Of a stretch of DNA of 21,078 nucleotides, positions 1 to 7,012 are shown piece by piece. This stretch comes from SIG710 sp045648605. Its GTDB lineage: Bacteria > Bacillota > Clostridia > Oscillospirales > CAG-272. The DNA lies in assembly GCA_045648605.1 (NCBI GenBank), contig JAZROG010000137.1, positions 1 to 21,078 on the forward strand. The letters run 5' to 3'. Under the pieces are notes generated by a model. That model ran no database searches and had not been told where the DNA came from. It saw nothing but the letters and a program-made list of their open reading frames with translations. Each line of letters starts with the position of its first letter. The first letter of the stretch is position 1. A program made the position numbers and the translations under genes.

Positions 1-64
1 CCTCGACGTCCCTCAAAAGACGTGAAATAATCGTGAATTTCAAATGATAAACGGGACGTCGAGG
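1..64. repeat. 12-bp perfect inverted repeat (edge of an intergenic element)
   Basis: CCTCGACGTCCC at 1-12 is the exact reverse complement of GGGACGTCGAGG at 53-64, with 40 bases between. The arms are GC-rich while the spacer is AT-rich, unlike the flanking gene. The left arm starts at base 1 of the window, so the element may continue outside it. No T-run follows either arm, so this is not a classical terminator. It is most likely part of a dispersed intergenic repeat. Confidence 0.6.
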
Positions 65-100
65 TCGCCGTCCCCTACAGATTTGCGTTTTTCATCTCAC

Positions 101-124
101 CGATAAATTCCTATTTAACAAAAA
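101..124 (-). repeat. Short dispersed repeat, copy 1, behind the uxaC terminator
   Basis: These 24 bases match 5295-5318 at 22 positions (differences at the 4th and 17th bases). In both places the motif lies directly downstream of the terminator hairpin of a minus-strand gene and includes its T-tract, here for uxaC and there for the ROK kinase. This is read directly from the sequence; the biological meaning is unknown. Confidence 0.6.
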
Positions 125-152
125 TGTGCTGCATCATATCCTGACACAGCAC
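116..152 (-). terminator. Rho-independent terminator of uxaC
   Basis: On the minus strand GTGCTG (147-152) pairs with CAGCAC (126-131). An inner TCA/TGA pair is separated from the main stem by a TG/TG internal loop, and ATTTTTGTT follows. It starts 10 bases past the uxaC stop codon, the expected place for its terminator. Confidence 0.7.
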
Positions 153-161
153 CTTTTGTTT

Positions 162-1583
162 TTAATTCAGCTCGAAGCCAAAGAAATTCTTTGCGTTGTT
201 ATAGCAGATATCGCAGATGAGCTGTGCAAGCTCCTCATATTCTGCGGGATAAAGACCTTCTTCAACCCATGTTCCAACGATATCGCAGAGGATGCGGCGG
301 AAATATTCATGTCTCGGATAGGATGTAAAGCTTCTGGAGTCGGTGAGCATACCGAGGAAGCGTCCGAATGCACTGAGATTTGCAAGTGACTTCATCTGAT
401 TTCTCATGCCGTCGATATTGTCATTGAACCACCAAGCGCTGCCCTGCATAACTGTTGGCATATAGTCGCCCGAGACCTGGAAAGAGCCGATAAGTGCGCC
501 GATAGACTCGTTATCTGCGGGATTGATGGAATAAAGAACTGTTCTGGGGAGTGCATCGCTTTCGGTGAGATAATCAAGGAGATAGCCAAGATCTCTTGTG
601 CAGTTTTTGCCGTGGATATTGTCATATCCGCTATCTCTGCCAAGGGTCTTGAACATTTTTGTGTTGGGATTTCTTGCAACGCCGAAGTGAAGCTGCATTA
701 CCCATCCTCTTTCCTTATACTGCTTGCCGAAGAAATAGAGCATTTCGCTCTTGAAGAGAGTAAGCTCCTCCTCTGTTATGTCCTTTCCGTCACAGGCAAG
801 TGCCTTTTTGAAGATAAGGTCGGCATGGTATTCGTCGGGCTTTTTAAAGCTGATATAATCGTCCATTCCGTGGTCTGCTGTCTTGCATCCAAGTGCAGCA
901 AAGCGGTCAAGGGATGCCTTGTATGCTTCCATAAGGCTGCGAAGGTCTGTGATCGTGGCACCGTTTGCCTTGCCAAGCCTTTCGATATAAGCAGTGATGC
1001 CCGCGCGCTCGATATTAAGTCCTGTGTCGGGGCGGAATGCGGGAAGGATCTGAGTATTAAAGCTCTTATCCTCCGCTATCTGCTTGTGATATTCAAGAGA
1101 ATCGGCAGGGTCATCTGTTGTGCAGAGAAGAACGCAGTTGCTCTTTTCTATAAGGCTTCTTGCGCTCATATCGGGGCTTTGCAGCCTTTCGGCTGTTATC
1201 TTCCAAATTTCGTCGCAGTTCTTTTCATTGATTGTCAGCTCACAATCGAAATAGCGGCGAAGCTCAAGATGGCTCCAGTGATATACGGGGTTGCCGATAA
1301 GAGAGGGCATCGCCTTGCAGTATTCGCGGAATTTTTCATAAGCGGAAGCATCGCCTGTGATATATTTTTCATCAATACCGCAAGAGCGCATAGCTCTCCA
1401 TTTATAGTGGTCTGCTGCAAGCCAAAGCTCGGTGATGTTGGAATAGCTTACGTTCTCTGCAATTTCCTTTACCGGAAGATGGCAATGGTAGTCGATGATG
1501 GGCATTTTTGAGGCATAGTTTTCGTAAAGAATCTCTGCGCACTCATTTGAGAGCAGAAATTTTTCGTCCATGAAGCTTTTCAT
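162..1583 (-). CDS. uxaC: Uronate (glucuronate/galacturonate) isomerase
   Basis: UxaC interconverts D-glucuronate with D-fructuronate and D-galacturonate with D-tagaturonate, the first cytoplasmic step of hexuronate catabolism. The 473-residue product has the usual family length and is an amidohydrolase-type barrel. The metal-binding DYHCHLP motif is at residues 31-37 (His33, His35), with the family segments CTTDDPADS (about 154-162), QLHFGVARN (297-305), GSAWWFND (381-388) and MLTDSRSFTSYPRHEYFRR (412-430). An upstream in-frame GTG at 1595 is an unlikely start because it overlaps the AGGAG ribosome binding site; the ATG at 1583 is chosen. It has its own promoter and terminator. No other hexuronate gene (uxuA, uxuB, kdgK) lies beside it here. 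No truncation or missing key residue is seen. Confidence 0.95.
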   Translation of the reverse strand: MKSFMDEKFLLSNECAEILYENYASKMPIIDYHCHLPVKEIAENVSYSNITELWLAADHYKWRAMRSCGIDEKYITGDASAYEKFREYCKAMPSLIGNPVYHWSHLELRRYFDCELTINEKNCDEIWKITAERLQSPDMSARSLIEKSNCVLLCTTDDPADSLEYHKQIAEDKSFNTQILPAFRPDTGLNIERAGITAYIERLGKANGATITDLRSLMEAYKASLDRFAALGCKTADHGMDDYISFKKPDEYHADLIFKKALACDGKDITEEELTLFKSEMLYFFGKQYKERGWVMQLHFGVARNPNTKMFKTLGRDSGYDNIHGKNCTRDLGYLLDYLTESDALPRTVLYSINPADNESIGALIGSFQVSGDYMPTVMQGSAWWFNDNIDGMRNQMKSLANLSAFGRFLGMLTDSRSFTSYPRHEYFRRILCDIVGTWVEEGLYPAEYEELAQLICDICYNNAKNFFGFELN

Positions 1584-1594
1584 AAAACAAAACA

Positions 1595-1599
1595 CTCCT
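1595..1599 (-). promoter_or_regulatory. Ribosome binding site that sets the uxaC start
   Basis: AGGAG on the minus strand lies 11 bases before the ATG at 1583. The alternative GTG start (1593-1595) would overlap it, so the shorter reading is preferred. Confidence 0.65.
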
Positions 1600-1619
1600 A
1601 ATCATAAATTTTCAATCTA

Positions 1620-1648
1620 ACTTTACCACAAAACGGCTTTTTTTTCAA
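1620..1648 (-). promoter_or_regulatory. Candidate sigma-A promoter of uxaC
   Basis: On the minus strand TTGAAA (1643-1648) is followed after exactly 17 bases by TAAAGT (1620-1625), each matching four or five of six consensus bases. It lies about 40 bases upstream of the uxaC start. The -10 box is only moderate, so this is a prediction. Confidence 0.4.
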
Positions 1649-1697
1649 GGTGAAAGCAAAAAATCACAAACAAATACAATACTTTTTGAAAATTATA

Positions 1698-1726
1698 TTG
1701 CAAAAAGAAAAGAAATGAGTTATAAT
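1698..1726 (+). promoter_or_regulatory. Candidate sigma-A promoter of the MutS-like/Lrp/aminotransferase unit
   Basis: TTGCAA (1698-1703), a 17-base spacer and a perfect TATAAT (1721-1726) sit about 30 bases before the first gene. The -35 box matches four of six bases. It is divergent from the uxaC promoter, the two sharing a roughly 170-base gap. Confidence 0.6.
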
Positions 1727-1756
1727 ATAAAGTAATATATTTTTGTGGAGATTAGA

Positions 1757-3358
1757 ATGAACGATCTTAAAAATTTCAGTTTGCTCTATCCCTCGACTGC
1801 CGAGGAAGCAGAGCATTATTCGGGAAAAGGAGTTCCAAATGTCAGCATGGACGAGCTTTCGGAGCTTGGTCTTCTTGAATTTCTTGACACCGAAAGCAGA
1901 AATCTCAATGAATTTTTAACAATGTCCCCCTCTGTTATGAATTATCGCCGAGAAATGTTCAGCGATATGCTGCAGCACGAGGAGCTTGGAAAGATGCTGG
2001 GGTCCGTTATACCGATACTTTCGGATATAGGTGAGCTTCGCCGTCTTGAAGCCGACAGCGGTAATGCAGAGGATTATCTTATGTGCATCACCGAGATCGA
2101 GCTTTATATTTCAAGCGTCGATCTTCTTCGCCGTTATCTTGTTCCGCTGAGGGGAGCGCTTAAAAGTGAAGCCTTTACAACTCTTGCGGAGAGGATATAT
2201 GAGCTTGCGGAGAGTGACTATTATAAGGAGCTGAATGTTAAGCTGGGTGAGCTTACAAACAGAGTAAGAGAGATAAGATCCGTCACCATCGGAGTAAATC
2301 TTGATGCACAGCTCAGAGCAACCGAGGCGGGTGTTCTTTCGATAAATGCGGAAAAATTCCGCTCTGGAGATGTTCTTGATAAGATTCTGCATATCGGTCA
2401 GAAGAACGATGGCTATACCTGCATTGCAAGCCTTGTTCCCTTTGGCAAAAAGCAGAATGAAAATCAGAAAACCGCACTCTCTCTTGCCTTCAATTCCGCG
2501 ATAAACGATGTTTATAAATCCTCGCTTCGCTCATGGAAGAAGATAGTGCAGACATATGTTCTTGAAAACACGGATTTTCTTCTGAATCTCATGCCCGAGA
2601 TAGAATTTATCGGAAAGGCAACAGGGGTTATGCGTGCGCTCATTGCAAAGGGCTGCAAGCTTATAACTCCCGAGATCGTGCCGATGGATGAGGGCAAATT
2701 TATCGCAAAGGATCTTTATAATCCTTGCGTTGCTTTGAAAATAGAGGACGAAGTTGTTCCTAATGATATTGAATTTGATGAGAAGGCTTCGATCTTTGTG
2801 CTGACAGGCCCGAACAGAGGCGGAAAGAGCGTTGTTACTTGCGCTATCGGTCTTGCACAGGTTATGATGCAGCTTGGAATGTTCGTTCCTGCCGCGGAGG
2901 CGAAAATAAGTCCTGCGGACGGAATATTCACTCATTTCCCAACGGGCTCGGAGGACACCATCGACAAGGGAAGACTTGGCGAGGAATGTGCAAGACTTAT
3001 GAGTATCTTTGATAAGATAACAAATAACAGTCTTGTTCTGCTTGATGAGTCGCTTTCCTCAACCGGCTCTTATGAGGCTTCGTATATTGCCGCAGAGGTG
3101 CTTTCGGGACTTGCAAAATACAGATGTCGTTGTCTTTTCTCAACCCATCTGCATGAGCTTGCCGCAGAGATCGATCGCATAAATGAGAGAAGCGAAAGAG
3201 AGGGCGGGGGACATATCGACACCCTAGTTGCGGGAATCTACGATGGAAAGCGTTCCTTTAAGATAGTTCGTGCAAAGCCCGATGGAAAGAGCTATGCAAG
3301 AGATATAGCGGAAAAATACGGCTTGACATATGATAATATAGTGAAGAGAATAAAATAA
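1757..3358 (+). CDS. MutS-like ATPase (MutS C-terminal domain family), not classical MutS
   Basis: The 533-residue product carries the MutS-type ABC ATPase near its C-terminus: Walker A GPNRGGKS at residues 351-358, Walker B LVLLDE at about 426-431, followed by the signature-like SLSSTGSYEA and a STHLHELA switch segment at about 462-469. The N-terminal 340 residues are mostly helical, as in the lever/clamp part. Classical MutS is about 850-900 residues with an N-terminal mismatch-reading domain and its Phe-x-Glu motif, which are absent here. No Smr nuclease tail is present, unlike MutS2. The start is the ATG at 1757, 6 bases after GGAG; a GTG at 1745 overlaps that site. The stop is followed by the next gene's ribosome binding site. 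Its role is unknown: it could act on branched DNA or have another NTP-driven task. Confidence 0.85.
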   Translation: MNDLKNFSLLYPSTAEEAEHYSGKGVPNVSMDELSELGLLEFLDTESRNLNEFLTMSPSVMNYRREMFSDMLQHEELGKMLGSVIPILSDIGELRRLEADSGNAEDYLMCITEIELYISSVDLLRRYLVPLRGALKSEAFTTLAERIYELAESDYYKELNVKLGELTNRVREIRSVTIGVNLDAQLRATEAGVLSINAEKFRSGDVLDKILHIGQKNDGYTCIASLVPFGKKQNENQKTALSLAFNSAINDVYKSSLRSWKKIVQTYVLENTDFLLNLMPEIEFIGKATGVMRALIAKGCKLITPEIVPMDEGKFIAKDLYNPCVALKIEDEVVPNDIEFDEKASIFVLTGPNRGGKSVVTCAIGLAQVMMQLGMFVPAAEAKISPADGIFTHFPTGSEDTIDKGRLGEECARLMSIFDKITNNSLVLLDESLSSTGSYEASYIAAEVLSGLAKYRCRCLFSTHLHELAAEIDRINERSEREGGGHIDTLVAGIYDGKRSFKIVRAKPDGKSYARDIAEKYGLTYDNIVKRIK

Positions 3359-3369
3359 GGAGAAAAATC

Positions 3370-3843
3370 ATGGATAAGATACTTAATTTGCTTGAAGAAA
3401 ATGCAACATATACTGTTGAACAGCTTGCCGCTATGTGCGACAGAAGCGAGGATGAGCTCAGAGCCACGATAGAGAAATATGAAAAGGAAGGCGTTATTCT
3501 GGGCTACAAGGCTCTTGTTGACTGGGATAAGACCGACAGAGAATATGTAAGCGCATTTATCGAGGTCAAGATAACACCAAAGCACGATTTCGGATATGAT
3601 AAGGTTGCAAGAACCATCAGTCAGTATCCCGAGGTGCAGAGCGTTTATCTTATGAGCGGCGTTTTTGATCTTGCGGTGCTTATCGAGGGCAAAACCTTGC
3701 GCGAGGTAGCATATTTTGTAACTCATAAGCTCTCCACTCTTGAGGATGTTATGTCATGCTCCACACATTTTGTTCTTCGTAAATATAAGGACAAGGGTGT
3801 TGAATACAGAGTGCCCGATGCTGATATAAGAGGAGAATTATAA
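3370..3843 (+). CDS. Lrp/AsnC family transcriptional regulator
   Basis: This 157-residue protein has the family size and layout. An N-terminal winged helix-turn-helix spans about residues 1-55 (ATYTVEQLAAMCDRSEDELR into KYEKEGVILGYKALVD), followed by a RAM ligand-binding and oligomerisation domain from about 60 to 145, including the YPEVQSVYLMSGVFDLAVLI core. Such regulators sense amino acids and bind DNA as dimers to higher oligomers. AAGGAG lies 8 bases before the ATG. The TAA stop shares one base with the ATG of the aminotransferase (TAATG), so the two are translationally coupled. Self-control of this operon, or control of amino-acid metabolism through the aminotransferase, is inferred from that linkage. 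Confidence 0.9.
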   Translation: MDKILNLLEENATYTVEQLAAMCDRSEDELRATIEKYEKEGVILGYKALVDWDKTDREYVSAFIEVKITPKHDFGYDKVARTISQYPEVQSVYLMSGVFDLAVLIEGKTLREVAYFVTHKLSTLEDVMSCSTHFVLRKYKDKGVEYRVPDADIRGEL

Positions 3844-5009
3844 TGTTTGATTATACCAAGGTGCTGTCGAGCACTGTTACAGATATGAAGCCCTCGGGAA
3901 TCAGAAAATTTTTTGATCTTCTGCAGGGAAGAGATGATGTTGTCGGACTTACCGTTGGGCAACCCGATTTTGTTACCCCTTGGCATATAAGAGAGGCAGG
4001 AATCGACAGCTTAAAGGACGGAAAAACCTATTATACCTCAAATGCGGGACTTCCGGAGCTGAGATGCGAGATAGCGAAGTACCTTGACCGCCGTTTTTCG
4101 CTGAAATATGACGGAATGAGCGAGGTCATAATTACTGTTGGCGGCTCGGAGGCAATTGACCTTGCCATAAGAGCATGCGTTGAGAGCGGTGATGAGGTCA
4201 TAATTTCCACACCCTGCTTTGTTTGCTATGAGCCATGCGTTCGCCTTGCGGGAGGAATGCCGATAATTCTTGAAACAAAAGCAAAAAACAATTTTAAGGT
4301 TACTCCCGAGGAGCTTAAGGCTCTTATAACTCCGAGAACAAAAATGCTTGTTCTTGCATATCCGAATAATCCCACAGGTGCGATACTCACAGAGGATGAG
4401 CTGCGCGAAATTGCCGATGTGTTACGCGGCACAAACATAGTTGTTCTTTCCGACGAGATATATTCCGAGCTTACATACGGAAGAAAGCATTTTTCCATTG
4501 CCAATATCGAGGATATGCACGAGAGAACTATAATTGCAAGCGGATTTTCCAAGAGCTATGCTATGACTGGCTGGAGAATGGGTTATATTGCCGCTCCCGA
4601 GCCTCTCGCACGTCAGATGCTCAAGCTTCATCAGTATGTTATCATGTGCGCGCCTACCACAAGCCAATTTTCGGCTCTTGAGGCGGTTAAGAACGGTGAC
4701 GAGGACATTGAGATGATGAAGGAAGAATATGACCGCCGCCGCAAATATCTGCTTAAAAGATTTGCAAGGATGGGAATTGATTGCTTTGAGCCGGAGGGGG
4801 CATTTTATGCTTTCCCGAATATCGGAAAATTCGGTCTTACAAGCGAAAAATTCTGTGAAAGATTGCTTGAAGAATATAAATGCGCCATCGTTCCGGGAAC
4901 AGCCTTTGGCGAGACGGGAGAGGGCTTTGCGAGAATTTCCTATGCCTATTCCATAAAGCATATCGACCAGGCACTCGATAGAATCGAGGAGTTCGTTAAG
5001 ACTCTTTAA
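3843..5009 (+). CDS. Class I/II pyridoxal-phosphate aminotransferase
   Basis: This 388-residue cytoplasmic enzyme belongs to fold-type I aminotransferases of the aspartate/aromatic group. Visible landmarks are the PLP-binding segment SDEIYSELTYG (Asp204, Tyr207), PNNPTG at 174-179, the Schiff-base lysine in SGFSKSYAMTGWRMG (Lys237, with Arg245) and a C-terminal FARISYA carrying the usual carboxylate-binding Arg. The early YYTSNAGLPELR stretch is also typical. Substrate preference (aspartate, aromatic or branched chain) cannot be read from the sequence. It overlaps the Lrp/AsnC-type gene by one base and has AGGAG at about -8, so it is the last gene of the three-gene unit. No clear Rho-independent terminator follows it. 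Confidence 0.92.
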   Translation: MFDYTKVLSSTVTDMKPSGIRKFFDLLQGRDDVVGLTVGQPDFVTPWHIREAGIDSLKDGKTYYTSNAGLPELRCEIAKYLDRRFSLKYDGMSEVIITVGGSEAIDLAIRACVESGDEVIISTPCFVCYEPCVRLAGGMPIILETKAKNNFKVTPEELKALITPRTKMLVLAYPNNPTGAILTEDELREIADVLRGTNIVVLSDEIYSELTYGRKHFSIANIEDMHERTIIASGFSKSYAMTGWRMGYIAAPEPLARQMLKLHQYVIMCAPTTSQFSALEAVKNGDEDIEMMKEEYDRRRKYLLKRFARMGIDCFEPEGAFYAFPNIGKFGLTSEKFCERLLEEYKCAIVPGTAFGETGEGFARISYAYSIKHIDQALDRIEEFVKTL

Positions 5010-5023
5010 TGAAATATAAACAC

Positions 5024-5304
5024 GAATTTGTCGGGGAGGGGAATTTCGCCTCTGCGGAGGCGACCGGCACCGGTGAGGCCGAACGCGACCTTTTAAAAAA
5101 GGTCGATCAAAACTTACAAACAAAAAAGACATTTAATGTTTATCTCTTTTTTACGTGGGATTTGTGGTGATTTCACGTAAAAAAATAGTTTAACAATCAA
5201 ATATTTCTCCTGTTTAAGGTTTTGGTCAAATTTTTTCAAAAGTTTGTGGGAGCCGGCGACAGCACCGGTCGCCGCCGCAGTGGCGAAACTCCCCCGACAA
5301 ATTC
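5024..5304. mobile_element. MITE-like intergenic element with imperfect terminal inverted repeats
   Basis: This fills the 355-base gap between the convergent aminotransferase and ROK kinase genes. The left end opens with GAATTTGTCGGGG (5024-5036) and the right end closes with its exact reverse complement (5292-5304). After a small gap the arms continue to match (left about 5044-5066, right about 5266-5288) over roughly 21 of 23 bases, and more weakly inward. Inside are CGACCTTTT/AAAAGGTCG (5086-5105) and the pair TTTTTTACGTG (5147-5157) and CACGTAAAAAA (5174-5184). There is no coding capacity, and no target-site duplication is obvious. It could be a non-autonomous transposon or two opposed copies of an intergenic repeat. 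Confidence 0.5.
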
Positions 5305-5318
5305 CTATTTGACAAAAA
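5295..5318 (-). repeat. Short dispersed repeat, copy 2, behind the ROK kinase terminator
   Basis: Matches 101-124 at 22 of 24 bases. It overlaps the right end of the inverted-repeat element and the T-tract of the ROK kinase terminator, the same arrangement as at uxaC. Confidence 0.6.
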
Positions 5319-5348
5319 AGGTCAAGGCTCGAATGAGTCTTGACCTTT
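5311..5348 (-). terminator. Rho-independent terminator of the ROK kinase gene
   Basis: On the minus strand a 14-base arm (5335-5348) pairs with 5317-5330 around a 4-base loop, with a single G-T type mismatch, and runs into TTTTTTGTC. It lies 16 bases past the stop codon. This is a strong terminator. Confidence 0.88.
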
Positions 5349-5364
5349 ATATATTTTGTAAAAA

Positions 5365-6324
5365 TTACATTCCGAGAGTTGCAGCTCCGACGATACCTGC
5401 GTCATTGCCAAGCTTTGCGATGCGAAGCTCGGTAGCCTTAACAACACCGCCGCCGTAAGTTTCCTTCTTTATCAGCGGATCAAGCATATCGATGAGCACC
5501 TGACCTTCGTTTGAAATTCCGCCACCGATGGAGACTACCTCGGGCTGGAAGATATTGACGATATTTGCAAGACCTGTTGCAAGGTATGCGATGTATGTGT
5601 CAACGACTTCTTTTGCGGCCTTGTCGCCCTTGTCATTAGCCATAAATGCGGTTCTTCCGCTGACCTTGCCATGCTCCTTTGCAATGTCGCTCATAACGGT
5701 ATGGACGCCTGCCTTTTCACATTTCTCGATCTTTTCGTTTGTCATCTTGATAAGACCTGTTGCGGAGCTGTATGCCTCCCAGCAGCCCTTTCTTCCGCAA
5801 GAGCACTGCTTGCCGTCCTGCTCGATAACGATATGACCAAGCTCAGCACCTGCAAAGTTGAAGCCGGAATAAACCTTATTATCAATAATAATTCCGCCAC
5901 CAACACCTGTCCCGAGTGTGATCATGATGGAGTTGGAAGTTCCCTTTGCAGCGCCTGCAATGGCTTCGCCCCAAGCAGCAGCATTTGCATCGTTTTCAAC
6001 ATGCACGCTCTTAACTCCTGTAAGCTCGGAAATGAGAGGGCAGATGGGGAATTTTCTGAAGGGAAGGTTGTTTGCATATTCAACAATACCGTCACGGCTG
6101 TTTGCAATTCCGGGGGAAGCAACACCGATAGACTCGATTTCGCTCATGTCGATGCCGTTATCGGCGGTGATCTTCTTGCAAAGATTTGCAATGTCTTGAG
6201 CAACCTTATCAGCGCCCTCTGTTACAACTGTGGAAACGCTTGCTTTTGCAACGATCTTAAAATCTGAATTTACGATACCTGCGGCGATATTTGTGCCGCC
6301 AAGGTCGATACCAATACGATACAT
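5365..6324 (-). CDS. ROK family glucokinase
   Basis: The 319-residue protein has the full ROK pattern. The phosphate-binding loop IDLGGTN is at residues 6-12, the catalytic ENDANAAAWGEA has Asp112, LGTGVGGGI lies at about 137-145, GAELGHI has His164, and the zinc motif CSCGRKGCWE spans 174-183 (Cys174, Cys176, Cys181). It phosphorylates glucose, or possibly a related hexose such as mannose or N-acetylglucosamine, with ATP in the cytoplasm. The lack of an N-terminal helix-turn-helix argues for a kinase over a ROK repressor. GAGAGG lies 8 bases before the ATG. It stands alone with its own promoter and terminator. It may feed sugar from the nearby importer into glycolysis, but that link is inferred from proximity only. 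It corresponds to the glcK-type enzymes of Gram-positive bacteria. Confidence 0.92.
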   Translation of the reverse strand: MYRIGIDLGGTNIAAGIVNSDFKIVAKASVSTVVTEGADKVAQDIANLCKKITADNGIDMSEIESIGVASPGIANSRDGIVEYANNLPFRKFPICPLISELTGVKSVHVENDANAAAWGEAIAGAAKGTSNSIMITLGTGVGGGIIIDNKVYSGFNFAGAELGHIVIEQDGKQCSCGRKGCWEAYSSATGLIKMTNEKIEKCEKAGVHTVMSDIAKEHGKVSGRTAFMANDKGDKAAKEVVDTYIAYLATGLANIVNIFQPEVVSIGGGISNEGQVLIDMLDPLIKKETYGGGVVKATELRIAKLGNDAGIVGAATLGM

Positions 6325-6358
6325 AGTGGATACCTCTCTGATTTTTTATAATTTTATC

Positions 6359-6386
6359 TGCGGCTGATATCGAAAAACTCGCCGCA
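6359..6386 (-). promoter_or_regulatory. Inverted repeat in the glucokinase leader
   Basis: TGCGGC and GCCGCA, 16 bases apart, lie between the predicted -10 box and the ROK kinase start. No T-run follows, so it is more likely an operator or a leader hairpin than a terminator. Confidence 0.3.
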
Positions 6387-6401
6387 ATCTTCATAATATA
6401 T

Positions 6402-6430
6402 ATTATAACCGTTATTTACCATAAAGTCAA
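6402..6430 (-). promoter_or_regulatory. Sigma-A promoter of the ROK kinase gene
   Basis: On the minus strand TTGACT (6425-6430), a 17-base spacer and a perfect TATAAT (6402-6407) make a near-consensus promoter about 80 bases upstream of the start codon. Confidence 0.78.
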
Positions 6431-6927
6431 CTGTATTTTGGATAAAACTTTAAAGATTTTTTCCGAGATAATTGCACGTTGTTTCTTACGGAATATGACG
6501 GTTTTGAAGAAAAAAACATAAATGTAAAAAAATGTAATTTTGGTTGTTTAGTTCTCGATTTCATATACCAAAAACGGAATATTTGTCAAATTTGTGCATT
6601 TTGTATATGTGTAGAAAAATATGGTCTGAAATTGTGCAGTATTAACAAAAAAATCAATGGGGAGTTGCATACGGAAATGGGCTTTTGTTTTCAACGCGAG
6701 GTAAAACAAATTTACTCTTTTGCTTGTCAAGACCCAAAATTCAAAAAAACAGCCTTAATAATGCACAAAAAATTCCTTAAAACCGCTTGGGTTGTTAAAA
6801 ATGTAGGTAAAAAATATTTACTATGCAAAAAACAGGGGTGAATAATGCCGGGAAAATGATTTTTTGTGATGCTTCTGAGGAGGACAGGTGATGGTTCGAA
6901 TCCGCAAAAATGATTCAAATATAAAAA
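6431..6927. other. AT-rich non-coding stretch between divergent promoters
   Basis: About 500 bases with long A and T runs separate the ROK kinase promoter from that of the transporter operon. An open frame at 6479-6841 starts with TTG, has no ribosome binding site and has a Lys/Phe/Cys-rich composition typical of AT-rich chance frames, so it is not called a gene. No riboswitch, RNA gene or mobile element is recognised. Confidence 0.5.
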
Positions 6928-6966
6928 ATACCACACTTGACAACACCCCCTCTTGTGTGGTATCAT
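6928..6966 (+). promoter_or_regulatory. Promoter of the glycan-transport operon, set in a 9-bp inverted repeat
   Basis: A perfect TTGACA (6937-6942) and TATCAT (6961-6966) are 18 bases apart, a good sigma-A promoter. ATACCACAC (6928-6936) and its exact reverse complement GTGTGGTAT (6955-6963) bracket it: the left arm abuts the -35 box and the right arm overlaps the -10 box. This placement suggests an operator for a dimeric regulator. The start codon of the first operon gene is 366 bases downstream. Confidence 0.65.
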
Positions 6967-6970
6967 AAGT

Positions 6971-7012
6971 CCATGAAAATAGGGCAAAATTGCGCCTTTT
7001 TCCATGAATAGG
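6971..7012 (+). repeat. Direct repeat just downstream of the operon promoter
   Basis: CCATGAAAATAGG (6971-6983) recurs as CCATGAATAGG (7002-7012), two bases shorter, 31 bases apart, around the predicted transcription start and early leader. It may be a second regulator site; no family is recognised. Confidence 0.4.

Noticed and set aside
612..1511. 299-codon open frame on the plus strand opposite uxaC
   Set aside because: It is antisense to a well-supported gene, has no ribosome binding site and no recognisable family; it is a by-product of uxaC codon use.
1745..1756. Earlier GTG start for the MutS-like gene
   Set aside because: It overlaps the GGAG that serves the ATG at 1757 and has no ribosome binding site of its own.
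5147..5184. TTTTTTACGTG / CACGTAAAAAA pair as a terminator
   Set aside because: The T-run precedes and A-run follows the stem on both strands, so there is no trailing U-tract; it is better seen as an internal palindrome of the repeat element.
6479..6841. 120-codon open frame in the AT-rich gap
   Set aside because: TTG start, no Shine-Dalgarno, Lys/Phe/Cys-rich composition and no domain look; most likely chance in AT-rich DNA.
6840..6915. GGTTCGAATCC resembling a tRNA T-loop at about 6893-6903
   Set aside because: The flanking bases do not form the T-stem or a matching acceptor stem, and no cloverleaf could be built upstream, so neither a tRNA nor an attachment site is supported.
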